A stretch of 39,327 bases of DNA from Grimontia marina (GTDB lineage: Bacteria > Pseudomonadota > Gammaproteobacteria > Enterobacterales > Vibrionaceae): contig NZ_FIZY01000046.1 in NCBI RefSeq assembly GCF_900060185.1, positions 1 through 39,327 on the forward strand, read 5' to 3'. Each line of letters starts with the position of its first letter. Within the stretch, counting starts at the first letter, position 1. A model generated the notes under the pieces. It did no database searches. It was not told where the DNA came from and saw nothing but the letters and a program-made list of their open reading frames with translations. The position numbers and the translations under genes are program-made. Of the stretch, positions 1 to 8,475 are shown piece after piece.

Positions 1-594
1 ACAAAGCACACAAGGTTTATCCCTACCTGCTGCGTGATATCGATGTCACTTATCCAAACCAAGCTTGGGCGATTGACATCACGTACATCCCCATGGCGAA
101 GGGGTTCCTGTATCTGGTGGCCATTATCGACTGGTATAGCCGCAAAGTACTGGCTTGGCGCTTGTCGAATACGATGGATACAAGCTTTTGCATTGAGGCT
201 CTCGAAGACGCACTGCAACACTACGGGCCGCCCGATATCTTCAATTCAGATCAAGGCAGCCAGTTTACTAGCGCTGAGTTTACTCAGAGATTAATCGACC
301 ATGATGTACGGATAAGCATGGATGGGAAAGGACGCTGGGTCGACAACGTGTTCATCGAGCGATTATGGCGTAGCTTGAAATATGAGGAGGTTTACTTAAA
401 AGCCTATACCACCCCCCGAGAAGCTGAACTTGAAATCGGCCACTACATGGTGTTCTATAACGAAGAGCGTAACCATCAGGGACTCAATGACCTTACTCCT
501 GATGAAGCCTACTTCGGCAGGCAAAGATACGCAGCATGAGCCGGATCAAACACTTAAAAAATTAGCTTGTGTGTCCAACCAATGGGGTCCACTT
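1..594 (+). mobile_element. IS3-family insertion sequence, 3' part only
   Basis: The transposase reading frame is open from the first bases of the window, so the element continues to the left. About 30 bases after its stop codon, at 572-594, lies TGTCCAACCAATGGGGTCCA followed by CTT. This resembles the right terminal inverted repeat of IS3-type elements, many of which begin TGAAGTGGACCC on the opposite strand. The exact right end is inferred, because the left end is not available for comparison. Confidence 0.7.
3..539 (+). CDS. IS3-family transposase OrfB, C-terminal part (partial)
   Basis: This is the integrase-core (DDE, rve) half of an IS3-family transposase, which catalyses strand transfer during transposition. 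The frame enters from outside the window; the first visible residues are [20 protein letters not shown]. The catalytic triad is visible: Asp in WAIDITYI, Asp in NSDQGSQFT and Glu in [15 protein letters not shown]. The C-terminal [19 protein letters not shown] segment is typical of the family. An internal ATG at 93 lies after the first catalytic Asp, so it is not the true start. The N-terminus and the upstream OrfA with its frameshift site are missing. The C-terminal part appears intact, so the copy may be functional if complete on the left. Confidence 0.93.
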   Translation, partial: KAHKVYPYLLRDIDVTYPNQAWAIDITYIPMAKGFLYLVAIIDWYSRKVLAWRLSNTMDTSFCIEALEDALQHYGPPDIFNSDQGSQFTSAEFTQRLIDHDVRISMDGKGRWVDNVFIERLWRSLKYEEVYLKAYTTPREAELEIGHYMVFYNEERNHQGLNDLTPDEAYFGRQRYAA

Positions 595-616
595 CTTCTT
601 CAGGCCTTAATGTGCA

Positions 617-640
617 ACTTGAGGACAAGGTGCCTCAAGT
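617..640. other. Perfect 8-bp stem-loop after the IS3 end
   Basis: ACTTGAGG at 617-624 pairs with CCTCAAGT at 633-640 around an 8-nt loop. No T-tract follows, so it is not a good intrinsic terminator. It lies just outside the inferred IS end and may be a remnant of the interrupted neighbouring sequence. A second hairpin at 745-763 (CAAGTCT / AGACTTG, 5-nt loop) lies in the leader region of torE. Confidence 0.4.
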
Positions 641-829
641 CTCAACAATGAAATACCGCCTTCCAAACTTTCTTTTGACCCCTAGCACACTGTAATCAAA
701 GACTTTGCTTTGTTTGATGCGTCAATAAAGAGACACGCCTCAGGCAAGTCTCTCCTAGACTTGTGTGGAGTAAAATTCCAATTCCGGTTAAGCCTAAAAA
801 TAAAAGGCTGGAAAAGTGAGGACAACGTC

Positions 830-1009
830 ATGGCAAAAAACGAAGTAGGTATTGTTCAGGAAGGTGAGAAAGGAACGTTTGAATGGCGTGCGTTTTTCTT
901 TATCGCCGTTTTCCTGTTCCCCATCCTCAGTGTGGTATTGATTGGTGGATATGGTTTTCTGATCTGGATGAGTCAGGTGTTCATTTTTGGCCCCCCGGGC
1001 CACGGTTAA
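830..1009 (+). CDS. torE: TorE/NapE-like small membrane protein
   Basis: A 59-residue protein with one transmembrane helix (about residues 21-48, FFFIAVFLFPILSVVLIGGYG), a charged N-terminus and a short GPPGHG tail. This matches the TorE/NapE family of small proteins encoded with periplasmic molybdenum reductases; their role is poorly defined. I chose the ATG at 830 because a purine-rich ribosome binding site (GTGAGG, 816-821) precedes it; an upstream in-frame start at 710 would add a long unlike-family extension. It lies 41 bp before torC in the order torE-torC-torA, as in Shewanella and Vibrio TMAO reductase operons. The identification rests on size, topology and context. Confidence 0.85.
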   Translation: MAKNEVGIVQEGEKGTFEWRAFFFIAVFLFPILSVVLIGGYGFLIWMSQVFIFGPPGHG

Positions 1010-1050
1010 TAGCAATGCACATTCACCGATCCCATTAAGAGCACACGATC

Positions 1051-2229
1051 ATGAAAGAATTTATCAGTAAACTCTGGGCGACCATGCGGCGTCCAGCGAC
1101 CAAAATCAGCCTCGGGACACTGACCCTCGGTGGTTTTATTGCCGGCGTCATTTTCTGGGGTGGTTTCAATACCGCATTGGAACTCACCAACACCGAACAA
1201 TTCTGTATTTCCTGCCACTCTATGCGTGACAATGTTTATCCGGAGCTACAGAAAACCATCCACTGGTCGAACCGTTCAGGTGTTCGCGCGACCTGCCCCG
1301 ACTGCCACGTACCGCATAACTGGACGGACAAAATTGCCCGTAAGATGCAGGCAAGTAAAGAGGTGTTTGCTCAGGTCTTCGGTGTGATTGGTACGCGGGA
1401 GAAGTTCCTGGATAAGCGGCTAGAGTTGGCGCAGCATGAATGGGCGAGGTTTAGTGCCAATGGGTCGAAGGAGTGTAAAGCCTGCCATAATTACGCCAGC
1501 ATGCAGTTTGAGAAGATGAGGCCGACGTCGCGTTTTCAAATGCAGCATGCGGCGAAAACCGATCAAAGCTGTATCGACTGCCATAAAGGGATCGCTCACC
1601 AACTCCCGGCGGAGATGGATTCCACTGGCGGTTTGCTTGGCAAGTTGATTTCCCGCTCCCACAGTACAGATTTCAACAAAGGCGCTCCTATTTACAGCAT
1701 CAATTTTTTGGAAATGTACGTTGATAAAGATCTGAAACAGGATGGGGGGGTGCTTGAGCCCGCCTCCATGGTGACCATTCTGGAAGAGGATGACAAGGCG
1801 GCGAAAGTCACTCTGACTGGCTGGCGTAAGATGAAAGGCTTTGGTCGTGTGATTTATGAAGACTTTGGCTTGAATATCGCTTCGGCAGCCTTGTCTAAAG
1901 AAGTGGCGCAAAGCCAGACAGACATCCGTACCTTTGAAACCAAAGAAGACGATCTGACCGGTCTGACCTGGCAGCGCATTGAAGTAGACCTTTGGGTTAA
2001 AAAAGCAGATTTTCTCGACAGTATCGATCCTATTTGGACCGAAGCGAAACAGGCTTACGACACCAACTGTAGCCTTTGTCATACCCAGCCTGATGTGGCG
2101 CACTTTGACGCCAACACTTGGCCGGGTATGTTCGACGGCATGATGGGCTTCGTTAATTTTGATCAGGCAACTCAGGCGTTGGTGCTCAAGTACCTGCAGA
2201 AACATTCCAGCACCTTTGTAAAACACTGA
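1051..2229 (+). CDS. torC: Pentaheme c-type cytochrome TorC
   Basis: Membrane-anchored NapC/NirT-type cytochrome (392 aa) that passes electrons from menaquinol to the periplasmic TMAO reductase. One N-terminal membrane anchor (about residues 22-40, [16 protein letters not shown]) is followed by four CxxCH heme sites: CISCH (52-56), CPDCH (82-86), CKACH (142-146) and CIDCH (174-178). A C-terminal extension carries a fifth site, CSLCH (340-344). The four-plus-one arrangement distinguishes TorC from the tetraheme NapC. In E. coli the C-terminal monoheme domain also takes part in TorS signalling. The ribosome binding site is weak. torA starts 14 bp downstream, so the two genes are co-transcribed. 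Confidence 0.95.
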   Translation: MKEFISKLWATMRRPATKISLGTLTLGGFIAGVIFWGGFNTALELTNTEQFCISCHSMRDNVYPELQKTIHWSNRSGVRATCPDCHVPHNWTDKIARKMQASKEVFAQVFGVIGTREKFLDKRLELAQHEWARFSANGSKECKACHNYASMQFEKMRPTSRFQMQHAAKTDQSCIDCHKGIAHQLPAEMDSTGGLLGKLISRSHSTDFNKGAPIYSINFLEMYVDKDLKQDGGVLEPASMVTILEEDDKAAKVTLTGWRKMKGFGRVIYEDFGLNIASAALSKEVAQSQTDIRTFETKEDDLTGLTWQRIEVDLWVKKADFLDSIDPIWTEAKQAYDTNCSLCHTQPDVAHFDANTWPGMFDGMMGFVNFDQATQALVLKYLQKHSSTFVKH

Positions 2230-2242
2230 GAGGGATAACAGC

Positions 2243-4720
2243 ATGACAATCAATAGACGTACTTTCCTAAAAGGCATGTTGTCTGTTAGTGCAACGGCTG
2301 TCATTGGTCCAACCCTTCTCGTTGCGACAGACGCACAAGCCAATTCAGAACTGCTAGAGGGTACTTGGCGTACCTCCGGCTCTCACTGGGGGGCATTCCG
2401 TGCCCGTATCGTAGGTGGTGAAGTCGCCGAGGTTGTGGCGTTCAATCACGACAAACACCCAACAGAAATGCTTGAAGGGGTAAAAGGTCTCATCTACAAC
2501 CCATCTCGTGTGCGCTACCCTATGGTTCGCCTTGACTGGCTGAAACGCACGGAAGGATGGAATACCACGCGAGGTGATAATCGCTTCGTTCGTGTCACCT
2601 GGGATCAGGCACTTGATCTCTTCTACAGCGAGTTGGAGCGTGTGCAGAAAACCTATGGTCCTGCAGGTGTATTGGCAGGCCAAACAGGCTGGCGCCAGAC
2701 AGGTCAGTTCCACAGTTGTACCACCCACATGCAACGTGCGATGGCGATGCACGGCTTTTTTGTTAAGAAAATCGGGGACTATTCCACTGGTGCCGGACAG
2801 ACGATCATGCCTTACGTGCTGGGTTCCACGGAAGTGTATGCGCAGCAAACTTCCTGGCAACTGGTATTGGATAACGCCAAACAGATCGTTATTTGGGCGA
2901 ACGACCCGGTGAAAAACGCACAGGTGGGTTGGCAGTGCCCAACTCATGACGTGTACGGCTATTTCGACCAGCTCAAGGACAAGGTTGAGAAGGGTGATAT
3001 CAAGGTGATTTCTGTAGATCCTGTGGTCAGTAAAACCCAGAAATTCCTGGGTTGTGAACACCAGTACATCAACCCTCAAACTGATGTACCTTTCATGTTG
3101 GCATTGGCGCATACCCTCTACACCGAGGATTTGTACGATAAAGAATTCATCAAGGTTTACTGTCTTGGCTTTGAGCCTTTCATCGATTACGTCATGGGTA
3201 AAACCAAAGACAAAGTCGAAAAAACGCCAGAGTGGGCGGCGAAAATCTGTGGTGTCGAGCCTGATCGCATCCGCGAATTTGCCCGCATGTTGGCCAGCGA
3301 ACGAACCCAACTTATGTTCGGTTGGTGTGTACAGCGTCAGCAACATGGCGAGCAGCCTTACTGGATGGGGGCCGTACTGGCGAGCATGCTTGGTGGCATC
3401 GGCCTTCCAGGTTCTGGCGTTTCCTATGCCCACCATTACAGTGGAATCGGTGAGCCGGCAACAGGTGCTGCAGGCCCTGGTGGTTTCCCACGAAACCTTG
3501 ACCCCGGCATGGTGCCAAAACACAACAACAGTGACTTCAAAGGCTACTCAAGTACTATTCCAGTGGCGCGTTGGATCGAGGCCATAGAAAATCCGGGGAA
3601 GGTGATCAATCACAACGGCAACAAGGTGAAATTACCGCCGATTAAAATGGTGATCGTGAGCGGGAACAACCCTTGGCACCACCATCAGGATCACAACAGG
3701 ATGAAAAAGGCCTATCACAACATAGAAACGGCAGTGACCATCGACTTTGCGTGGACTGCGACCTGTCGCTTCTCTGACATTGTGCTGCCAGCTTGTACCC
3801 AGTTTGAGCGTAACGATATCGATCTTTATGGGGCATATTCGGCGACAGGTGTACTTGCTATGCATAAGCTGGTGGATCCGCTCTATCAATCCCGCACAGA
3901 CTTTGAGATTTTCAAAGGTTTGACTGCCCGGTTTGGTCTGAATAAAGACAAAGAGTACGCGCAGGAAATGAACGAGATGCAGTGGGTTGAGAAGCTCTAC
4001 AACGAATGTGTGACAGCCAACAAAGGCAACTTTGAAATGCCTGACTTTGAAACCTTCTGGAAAGAGGGTTATGTCGGTTTTGGTAAAGGTAGCACCTTTG
4101 TTCGTCATGCACTGTTCCGTGAAGATCCAGAGCTAAACCCGCTGGGCACACCTTCTGGCTTTATCGAAATCACCAGCCGCAAAATCGGTGGATTTGGTTA
4201 CGAATACTGTCAGGAACACCCTATGTGGTTTGAGAAAGCCGAGCGTTCTCACGGTGGTCCGGGGTCAGAGAAATTCCCGATGTGGTTGCAATCATGTCAC
4301 CCAGACAAACGCCTGCACTCACAGATGTGTGAATCGCCCGCACTTCGTGAAACCTACACTGTACAGGGGCGCGAACCGGCGTACATCAACCCTGAGGACG
4401 CTAAGGCCCGCGGTGTGAAAGATGGCGATCTCATCCGTGTGTTCAACGATCGCGGGCAACTGATTGCCGGCGCCGTGGTGTCGGATGATTATCCACCAGG
4501 TGTTATCCGCATTCAGGAAGGGGCTTGGTACGGCCCGACGGGCTCAGAAATAGGCGCGATAGATACCTATGGTGACCCGAATACCGTGACGCTGGATGTG
4601 GGCACATCCGAGCTTGCACAGGCATGCAGTGCATACACCTGTGTGGTTGACTATGAGAAGTTCAAAGGCGAAGCTCCAGCGGTGAATGCGTTCTCAGGTC
4701 CAGAGATTGTGACTCTGTAA
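2243..4720 (+). CDS. torA: Trimethylamine-N-oxide reductase, molybdopterin catalytic subunit TorA
   Basis: Periplasmic bis-MGD molybdoenzyme (825 aa) that reduces TMAO to trimethylamine as terminal reductase in anaerobic respiration. A twin-arginine signal peptide is visible (NRRTFLKG, residues 4-11, then a hydrophobic stretch ending near AQA at 31-33), so it is exported folded with its cofactor. The body is a full-length DMSO/TMAO-reductase-family protein. The likely molybdenum-ligating serine is Ser181 in GDYSTGAGQ, and there is no N-terminal Fe-S cysteine motif, both as in E. coli TorA. The C-terminal molybdopterin-dinucleotide-binding region includes [26 protein letters not shown] before the ATG is a good ribosome binding site. 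TorZ/BisC paralogues are possible, but torE and torC next to it favour TorA. Confidence 0.96.
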   Translation: MTINRRTFLKGMLSVSATAVIGPTLLVATDAQANSELLEGTWRTSGSHWGAFRARIVGGEVAEVVAFNHDKHPTEMLEGVKGLIYNPSRVRYPMVRLDWLKRTEGWNTTRGDNRFVRVTWDQALDLFYSELERVQKTYGPAGVLAGQTGWRQTGQFHSCTTHMQRAMAMHGFFVKKIGDYSTGAGQTIMPYVLGSTEVYAQQTSWQLVLDNAKQIVIWANDPVKNAQVGWQCPTHDVYGYFDQLKDKVEKGDIKVISVDPVVSKTQKFLGCEHQYINPQTDVPFMLALAHTLYTEDLYDKEFIKVYCLGFEPFIDYVMGKTKDKVEKTPEWAAKICGVEPDRIREFARMLASERTQLMFGWCVQRQQHGEQPYWMGAVLASMLGGIGLPGSGVSYAHHYSGIGEPATGAAGPGGFPRNLDPGMVPKHNNSDFKGYSSTIPVARWIEAIENPGKVINHNGNKVKLPPIKMVIVSGNNPWHHHQDHNRMKKAYHNIETAVTIDFAWTATCRFSDIVLPACTQFERNDIDLYGAYSATGVLAMHKLVDPLYQSRTDFEIFKGLTARFGLNKDKEYAQEMNEMQWVEKLYNECVTANKGNFEMPDFETFWKEGYVGFGKGSTFVRHALFREDPELNPLGTPSGFIEITSRKIGGFGYEYCQEHPMWFEKAERSHGGPGSEKFPMWLQSCHPDKRLHSQMCESPALRETYTVQGREPAYINPEDAKARGVKDGDLIRVFNDRGQLIAGAVVSDDYPPGVIRIQEGAWYGPTGSEIGAIDTYGDPNTVTLDVGTSELAQACSAYTCVVDYEKFKGEAPAVNAFSGPEIVTL

Positions 4721-4747
4721 CGCTGGGACCGAAACTGTCTGAAGAGT

Positions 4748-4774
4748 AAGAGCCGCAATTGCGGCTCTTTTTTT
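4748..4774 (+). terminator. Rho-independent terminator of torECA
   Basis: A perfect 11-bp palindromic stem (AAGAGCCGCAA / TTGCGGCTCTT, 4748-4769) is followed by a run of seven T, 28 bp after the torA stop. It closes the operon, and no torD follows before it. Confidence 0.9.
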
Positions 4775-4864
4775 GGCAACCACTTGTGAATGTAATTGTC
4801 GCTGCCGTTAAGGGTGACGCCTAGCGCGAAACTTAATAGGTGAGAGCGTGTTGCTGGCGGCTGA

Positions 4865-5278
4865 TTAGGCCGCCATTTTTGATTTCATGGTGTCTGCCAC
4901 TATGTGTAACAGTGTGACCCAAGCAGCGCGGACTTCTGGCGTAAAATCATCCCCTAGACCTACTTTGAGTGTGTGCAGCAGAGCGTTGCCAACGGGGGTA
5001 AAATGGCTCTTTTTAACGCCATATCCTTCGTGACGCTGAGCCAGTTCGTGTAACACCGGAAAGAGAGACTCGAGATCATTCAGACCTTTGACGGCAGCAC
5101 TAAGCATAGCCATCAACTTTCTTCCCTGCTGTTTCATATCACCTTTAAACAAGGATTTTAGGGTCGGATCATAGGAGAAAAGGGTATCATAAAATATCTC
5201 CGCGGCTTTGACAGAGATAGGTTCAACTTTGTTAAAACTGGTTTGGATCAGTGTGATTTGTTGTTGTTTCAGCGACAT
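4865..5278 (-). CDS. Single-domain bacterial globin (Vgb-like)
   Basis: A 137-residue globin resembling Vitreoscilla hemoglobin and the heme domain of flavohemoglobin, without the FAD/NAD reductase part. Visible landmarks are Tyr30 (B10 position, in EIFYDTLF), the FKGDMKQQG distal region and the proximal His83 in QRHEGYGV. Such proteins bind O2 or NO and usually serve oxygen delivery or nitrosative-stress protection. It is a single gene transcribed toward the torA terminator, with no reductase partner nearby. Length and key residues are complete. Whether it detoxifies NO here cannot be told from the sequence. Confidence 0.9.
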   Translation of the reverse strand: MSLKQQQITLIQTSFNKVEPISVKAAEIFYDTLFSYDPTLKSLFKGDMKQQGRKLMAMLSAAVKGLNDLESLFPVLHELAQRHEGYGVKKSHFTPVGNALLHTLKVGLGDDFTPEVRAAWVTLLHIVADTMKSKMAA

Positions 5279-5387
5279 TGCAATATCCCAAATAGTGAAT
5301 GAGTACTTTTATTAATCAACATTCATATAATCAAGCGTAGGAAAGCATGCCCACTTGTCCAATTGGCAATGTCATCATTGTGTGCTG

Positions 5388-5475
5388 TATACCCAAACGA
5401 CCTGAAGATACTCGCATTGATGGCCTCTCTTGGGTGACTTGACTGACTCCTGCATCTTCAGGTTGTTTGGGTATA
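5388..5475. repeat. Intergenic inverted repeat (CCCAAACGACCTGAAGAT family), 88 bp
   Basis: Arms TATACCCAAACGACCTGAAG (from 5388) and CTTCAGGTTGTTTGGGTATA (to 5475) pair with one mismatch around a loop of about 48 nt. Related copies in this window are at 7391-7426 (half), 11032-11080, 30589-30854 (long) and 37816-37862. The interior here (CGCATTGATGGCCTC, then CTTGGGTGACTTGACTGAC) matches, with differences, part of the long copy near 30.7 kb read on the opposite strand. Confidence 0.85.
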
Positions 5476-5580
5476 TCTGTCTGAATGAAACGACAGTGTA
5501 ATTGAAAAGGAAAGTTCAAATAGCCGCCACTAAATACGTTTTCTGTTGGCTATCCTTTTTGGGCTGCGTTAGCTTGGATG

Positions 5581-5864
5581 CTATGGTCTGTTGATCTTTG
5601 GTGATAATTTTTGCAGCAGTTTGTGAGGATTTTATGCAATGCAGAGGCGTCGAAGTGTAGTCTCGAGTACATAAGAAGCCGATAACGCAGCAGAAATTCC
5701 CCACAAACGCTGTCCGAAGGGTTCGACTGCGCGTCCCGCACCCTAAACGTTTTATGCTTTGTTGAGGTGTATTTGCTTAGAGTGCTAAGCGGCACACACC
5801 TCGCCGCGCCAAAAACGCTTAGGGCTAGAACAAAATTTAACCACCAAAGGTCAACAGACCATAG
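5581..5864. repeat. MITE-like element with 23-bp terminal inverted repeats
   Basis: The sequence at 5581-5603 (beginning CTATGGTCTGTTGA) recurs inverted at 5842-5864 with 22 of 23 bases matching. The 238 bp between the arms code for nothing recognisable, but hold a nested hairpin at 5764-5802: GAGGTGT pairs with ACACCTC outside, and GCTTAG with CTAAGC inside. A short, non-coding, TIR-bounded element fits a non-autonomous IS derivative. A 13-base piece of the arm (AGGTCAACAGACC) also occurs near 19986, between dctP and dctQ. Confidence 0.6.
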
Positions 5865-5931
5865 GGTATAGACTCAGGGACAAACCGAGAGATAAGACCG
5901 TGACAACGCGGCGAGATGAAAAAGGATAGAC

Positions 5932-6495
5932 ATGTTAAAGCTTGAAGATATTTGCTTGCGACCCGCCCGGAATGATGAACGCGATCATCTATGGCACTTT
6001 ATTTATATTCAGAACGAGTGGAAAGCACACGATGCTCCCTATTTTCCGCTTGAACATCAATCCCGATTCCAGTTTCGACGTCACCTGTTCAAGCGTCTGA
6101 AAGAAGCGCAAACCGCGATGGTGATTGACTATAACGGTGAAGCTATTGGCTACCTTTCCTGTTATTGGGAAGATCAATCAACCCGCTGGCTGGAAGTTGG
6201 CATTACGCTATTCACCTCTCAATACTGGGGAAAAAAACTTGGACGCAAAGCGCTAACTCTCTGGATCACTCATCTCTTTGAGCGCTATGACGTTGCTCGC
6301 ATTGGCCTGACAACTTGGTCGGGTAACCCTCGTATGATGAAATGTGCTCAAGCACTTGGTATGCAAGAAGAAGGGCGGATCCGAAGCGTTCGTTTCTACG
6401 AAGGTAAGTATTACGACTCACTCCGTTATGGCGTGCTTCGCGAAGAGTGGCAAGCGCAAAGTAAAGACGATAATACACTTCGCTGCGTGAGTTAG
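5932..6495 (+). CDS. GNAT-family N-acetyltransferase (RimJ/RimL type)
   Basis: A 187-residue protein of the acetyl-CoA-dependent GNAT fold. The acetyl-CoA-binding region is recognisable around residues 100-125 (QYWGKKLGRKALTLWITHLF, the family's GxGxG/A loop in variant form), followed by RIGLTTWSGNPRMMKCAQAL and GMQEEGRIR, typical of RimJ/RimL-like members that acetylate proteins, amino acids or antibiotics. The substrate is unknown. Only 15 bp separate its stop from the next start, so it is probably co-transcribed with the alpha/beta hydrolase. It has no visible link to tor or the globin. Confidence 0.88.
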   Translation: MLKLEDICLRPARNDERDHLWHFIYIQNEWKAHDAPYFPLEHQSRFQFRRHLFKRLKEAQTAMVIDYNGEAIGYLSCYWEDQSTRWLEVGITLFTSQYWGKKLGRKALTLWITHLFERYDVARIGLTTWSGNPRMMKCAQALGMQEEGRIRSVRFYEGKYYDSLRYGVLREEWQAQSKDDNTLRCVS

Positions 6496-6510
6496 TTTTA
6501 CACTGTAAAC

Positions 6511-7287
6511 ATGGAAAAAGGGCAAGCTACTCTTCACTATCTGCGCAAAGGGCTGGGGCAACCACTTTTGCTCCTTCACGGCTTGGGTTCAAGCAGTGAA
6601 GACTGGCTGCACCAAATAGACGCATTCAGCGATCGTTTCGATGTGATTGCGCCTGACTTCCCTTTACATGGTGCTTCTCCGGGTAACATTGAGACTTTCA
6701 GTTTGCTGCAATGTGCAGGTCTCATTGTTTCGCTGATTGAGGGACTGGAACTTCGCAATGTGCTGGTGGTTGGGGTATCAATGGGCGGAATGATTGGTAT
6801 CGAATTGGCTACCCGTTTTCCGCAGCATCTTGCAGGTCTTTGCGTGGTCAATGCTCTCGCCGAGTGTCGCCCGAGAAAACTCAATGAATGGTGTATGCTG
6901 GCTTCAAGACGCTTTTTACTCAAGTTTGTTAGCGTCGAAACCATTGCCAAACTAATGGCGAAGCAACTTTTACCGGGTGATGCTCATGCCCAAACTCGGG
7001 ATGAGGTGATCAGTCGATGGTCGAAAAACCATAGGGAAAGCTACATTGCCTCCTTTAATGCCGTGGTGGGTTGGGATGCGCTGGATAAGCTTTCTAACCT
7101 GAAATGTCCCCTCTTTATGCTCACCTCTGAGTTTGATTACACGCCAGTAGCCTCAAAAAAAGTGTTGGCCTACCTCTATCCTGAAGGTCAATTTGCTTGT
7201 CTGCCCAATGCCAGACATTTGGTTCCTCTTGAAAAACCAACCGAGTTTAATCAAATTCTCAGTAAATGGCTCGATGAGCAAACCTAG
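6511..7287 (+). CDS. Alpha/beta-fold hydrolase
   Basis: A 258-residue hydrolase with the complete catalytic triad: nucleophile Ser90 in GVSMGG, Asp209 in SEFDYTP and His236 in NARHLVPLE. The oxyanion-hole HGLG motif is near residue 23. Family members cleave esters, lactones or C-C bonds; the substrate cannot be inferred. It is cytoplasmic, since no signal peptide is seen. The ATG has no clear Shine-Dalgarno sequence, and the frame is closed by TAG at 6493-6495, so translation may be coupled to the acetyltransferase upstream. Confidence 0.88.
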   Translation: MEKGQATLHYLRKGLGQPLLLLHGLGSSSEDWLHQIDAFSDRFDVIAPDFPLHGASPGNIETFSLLQCAGLIVSLIEGLELRNVLVVGVSMGGMIGIELATRFPQHLAGLCVVNALAECRPRKLNEWCMLASRRFLLKFVSVETIAKLMAKQLLPGDAHAQTRDEVISRWSKNHRESYIASFNAVVGWDALDKLSNLKCPLFMLTSEFDYTPVASKKVLAYLYPEGQFACLPNARHLVPLEKPTEFNQILSKWLDEQT

Positions 7288-7390
7288 CGCACCTTTCTGG
7301 CCCCTTGCGATTGTTCCGTCTCACTCAACTGCTAAAATTCCCGCAACGCATTTCAAAGAAAGTGCGATATATACCTAAGCTCGCTGAATA

Positions 7391-7426
7391 CAGTATCTTC
7401 AAGTTGTTTGGGTATCTACCCAAACA
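7391..7426. repeat. Half copy of the intergenic repeat ending in a tight palindrome
   Basis: CAGTATCTTCAAGTTGTTTG followed by GGTAT matches one arm of the repeat family, and is followed by TACCCAAACA. TGTTTGGGTA (7405-7414) and TACCCAAACA (7417-7426) form a perfect 10-bp inverted repeat with a 2-nt centre. It lies in the leader of the oxygenase gene. Confidence 0.7.
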
Positions 7427-7449
7427 AAAAAGAAACTAAGAGAGTCACC

Positions 7450-8289
7450 ATGAAATTGGAAGCAGTCGACTTCAACGCGCCAGACGCAGCAGAACGTTTC
7501 GTTGAGTCCCTTCGCTCTACAGGATTTGGCGTTTTGAAAAATCACCCAATCCGTCAGGATCTTGTGTCGTCAGTTTACGAAAACTGGCAGGGCTTTTTCG
7601 ATAGTGAAGAGAAAATGCAGTATCGATTCAAACCAGAAACACAGGATGGTTTGTTTCCGGTAGATGTGTCTGAAGTGGCGAAAGGTCATGAGAAGAGGGA
7701 CATCAAAGAATTCTTCCATTATTACCCTTGGGGTCAGTGTCCTGATGCCCTGAGAGGCCAGTTGCAAGGATACTATGATGAAGCCAATAGCTTGGCGAAA
7801 ACACTGCTGAGCTGGGTTGAGGAATATTCGCCGGTAAATGTATCTGAGCTTTACTCACAATCCTTGTCGAGTATGGTGGATGGTAGTGAGCAGACCTTGT
7901 TACGTGTTCTGCATTACCCGCCAATGAAAGGTGACGAAGACCCTGGTGCTATTCGTGCCGCAGCCCATGAAGACATTAACTTGCTGACTATTCTCCCCGC
8001 GTCTAATGAGCCTGGCTTGCAGGTGCTGGGTAAAGACGGAGAGTGGCTGGATGTACCATGTGACTTTGGCTACTTGATTGTGAACATTGGTGACATGCTG
8101 CAAGAAGCATCTGGCGGCCACTTCCCATCGACCACGCATCGTGTTGTCAATCCTGACGGTGCGGACATGACGAAATCCCGTATTTCCTTGCCTCTGTTTC
8201 TGCACCCTAAACCAGAAGTGGTACTGTCCGATCGCTACACAGCGAATAGCTATTTGATGGAACGTCTCCGCGAGTTGGGCTTGATATAG
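7450..8289 (+). CDS. 2-oxoglutarate/Fe(II)-dependent oxygenase, isopenicillin N synthase family
   Basis: A 279-residue enzyme of the non-heme iron, 2OG-dependent dioxygenase superfamily (DIOX_N plus 2OG-FeII_Oxy). The iron facial triad is visible as His173 and Asp175 (AAHEDINLL) and His230 (STTHRVVNP), with the 2OG-binding Arg244-x-Ser246 in KSRISLP. Family reactions include hydroxylation, desaturation and ring closure; the substrate is unknown. I chose the ATG at 7450, with AAGAGAG just upstream. An in-frame start at 7408 would begin inside the repeat remnant. The gene stands alone and is followed by a strong terminator. Confidence 0.9.
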   Translation: MKLEAVDFNAPDAAERFVESLRSTGFGVLKNHPIRQDLVSSVYENWQGFFDSEEKMQYRFKPETQDGLFPVDVSEVAKGHEKRDIKEFFHYYPWGQCPDALRGQLQGYYDEANSLAKTLLSWVEEYSPVNVSELYSQSLSSMVDGSEQTLLRVLHYPPMKGDEDPGAIRAAAHEDINLLTILPASNEPGLQVLGKDGEWLDVPCDFGYLIVNIGDMLQEASGGHFPSTTHRVVNPDGADMTKSRISLPLFLHPKPEVVLSDRYTANSYLMERLRELGLI

Positions 8290-8314
8290 TCCTCCTTTTT
8301 AACGGGGAAACTCT

Positions 8315-8347
8315 AAGCCGGTGACACGATTCGTGCACCGGCTTTTT
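8315..8347 (+). terminator. Rho-independent terminator of the oxygenase gene
   Basis: AAGCCGGTG (8315-8323) pairs perfectly with CACCGGCTT (8336-8344) and a T-run ends at 8347, 25 bp after the stop codon. Confidence 0.88.
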
Positions 8348-8475
8348 CGTAGCTTCAAGTAGGAGCCCTTCCTTTAAAAAACCATCAGGTTAGCTTTTTT
8401 GGACAAGTAATTGTCTCTGGAGGAAGAATGTTTTTTTTCAACTAATATTCAAGGAGAGGAACAGGAGTCTCAAAA

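Larger units (their letters stand above)
5279..5931. other. 653-bp gene-free interval with two repeat elements
   Basis: No convincing coding sequence is present; short open frames here lack family resemblance and ribosome binding sites. The interval holds an 88-bp Vibrionaceae-type inverted repeat (5388-5475) and a 284-bp MITE-like element (5581-5864). The last 67 bases, before the acetyltransferase start, contain no promoter I can call with confidence. Confidence 0.7.

Noticed and set aside
700-740. A possible FNR site upstream of torE (TTGATGCGTCAA).
   Set aside because: The half-sites are only 2 bases apart instead of the 4 needed by the FNR consensus. No TorR boxes (CTGTTCATAT) were found either.
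1420-3523. Long open frames on the minus strand opposite torC and torA (307 and 389 codons).
   Set aside because: They are antisense shadows of well-supported genes, with no ribosome binding site or family motifs and with compositions typical of reverse reading.
5516-5795. Two small overlapping open frames on the minus strand (62 and 81 codons).
   Set aside because: They lie inside the MITE-like repeat, lack a Shine-Dalgarno sequence and resemble no family.
7408-7449. An upstream ATG for the 2OG-Fe(II) oxygenase.
   Set aside because: It would begin inside the palindromic repeat remnant; the ATG at 7450 has an AAGAGAG ribosome binding site and gives a normal family N-terminus.
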